Source: Reyranella sp.
Lineage (GTDB): Bacteria; Pseudomonadota; Alphaproteobacteria; Reyranellales; Reyranellaceae
Reading direction: 5' to 3'
Length of the DNA: 5,681 nt
Assembly: GCA_016780605.1 (NCBI GenBank)
Contig: JADHLS010000406.1
Location: forward strand, 1-5,681
The translations under genes and the position numbers were made by a program. Shown one piece after another: positions 5,041-5,681 of this stretch. The notes below the pieces were generated by a model, which worked only from the letters and a program-made list of their open reading frames with translations, searched no databases and was not told the origin of the DNA. The stretch's first letter is position 1; every line of letters starts with the position of its first letter.

Positions 5041-5681
5041 TCAGACGTCCCAATGAGCCTGCTGCTCGTCGTCGTCGTCGCGAGCGGCGCTGATCTGGTG
5101 TTCGATGCTGGTCAGCATCTTCTTCGCCCATCGCCGCACTGGGCCCCTAGGATGATTTTCCAGCGACTTCAGAGGCGCCTTGTAGAGTGCGAAGTAGGTT
5201 GTGAGCGAGCCCATCCAGCCAAAGCTATGCATGTTCTGCTCGATGCGCCTGAGGACGTCCTCCCGGTCGCCGAACTCAACGAGCAGACGCCGGATGATGG
5301 GATGAAATTCCTGGCTTGGCGCATCCGCGTCGTTTCCGGCAAGAACGGAGGCGACGCTTGCGACAAACGCCGGTCCAACTTCCGGCTGGGCATGGCACCA
5401 GGCAAAGAGTACGTCTTCGGGCAGGCCCAGGATCGGCGGGCTCTTCCGGTCGCCGAAAGAATAGGGATCGCCGAGCGCGCTCTGCATCTTCCATGAGCGC
5501 AGCTTGTCGCTCGAGCCGATCGCCTGACTTAAGACCGGCCAGACGACCCCACTGAATTCCGACAGCAGCTTCTGCAGTAGCGGCTTGATCAGTTCTTTCG
5601 CTTCGCCGTCCGGGTCGCGAGCCAGGTGCTTGGCAAGTGCGACGGCGACCAAGCGAGCATCGGCGTCGTCCCAGCCCTTCC
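5041..5681 (-). CDS. Unidentified large helical protein, C-terminal ~212 residues (partial)
   Basis: The frame is open from the window's right edge to TGA at 5041-5043, so the start is outside; an internal TTG at 5652 is only one possible initiator and is not preferred. The visible part looks all-helical: an amphipathic segment (LIKPLLQKLLSEFSGVVWPVL), a loop with GDPYSFGDRKSPP, then helices with EFHPIIRRLLVEFGDREDVLRR. Near the end come FGWMGSL (about 5203-5223) and NHPRGPVRRWAKKM (about 5116-5157), then an acidic DDDDE stretch and a final HWDV. I recall similar 'WxGSL...PL..L..HP...VR.WA' endings on large helical-repeat proteins of bacterial defence-type loci, but this is memory of a pattern, not a match. 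No enzyme motif lies in the visible part. The 178-base gap to the hydroxylase gene suggests a separate transcription unit. Confidence 0.6.
   Translation of the reverse strand, partial: KGWDDADARLVAVALAKHLARDPDGEAKELIKPLLQKLLSEFSGVVWPVLSQAIGSSDKLRSWKMQSALGDPYSFGDRKSPPILGLPEDVLFAWCHAQPEVGPAFVASVASVLAGNDADAPSQEFHPIIRRLLVEFGDREDVLRRIEQNMHSFGWMGSLTTYFALYKAPLKSLENHPRGPVRRWAKKMLTSIEHQISAARDDDDEQQAHWDV

Overview
The window looks like a chromosomal stretch of a high-GC alphaproteobacterium, probably a soil or rhizosphere Hyphomicrobiales or Reyranella-like lineage. The reasons are an ABC_sub_bind-type periplasmic protein tail at the left edge, GC-rich codon use throughout, and abundant palindromic intergenic repeats with 'gtcatcc(c/t)gagcg' ends. 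The genus is inferred from general gene content, not from a marker gene.

Left part (1-1057, plus strand): the last 30 residues of an ABC transporter substrate-binding protein; a 308-base gap holding two strong inverted repeats; a 60-residue helical, probably coiled-coil protein; and a GFA/CENP-V-fold zinc protein with its full cysteine set. A small hairpin follows the GFA stop. A BIME-like pair of inverted repeats then fills the convergent gap to the next gene.

Central part (1205-4862, minus strand): two catabolic genes in the same direction. Upstream is the large molybdopterin-binding subunit of a xanthine dehydrogenase/CoxL-family hydroxylase. Downstream is a class III (LigB-type) extradiol ring-cleavage dioxygenase with a LigA-like tail. 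Hydroxylation of an aromatic or N-heteroaromatic ring followed by ring opening is the natural reading of this pair, but the substrate is unknown. The small iron-sulfur and FAD subunits normally partnered with the hydroxylase are not in the window. The 214-base gap between the two genes consists almost entirely of palindromic repeats. These also overwrite the end of the hydroxylase gene and supply its last dozen codons and its stop.

Right part (4863-5681, minus strand): a possible 24-residue lipoprotein-like micro-ORF lies just upstream of the hydroxylase. Beyond it is the C-terminal ~212 residues of a larger protein that runs off the window. Its ending (Trp-Gly-Ser-Leu segment, 'NHP..VRRWAKKM' helix, charged tail) recalls large helical-repeat proteins of the kind found in bacterial defence loci, but the part that would decide this is outside the window.

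No complete undescribed system is visible. The most distinctive features are the repeat-built junction between the two catabolic genes, the fused ring-cleavage enzyme, and the unidentified protein at the right edge.
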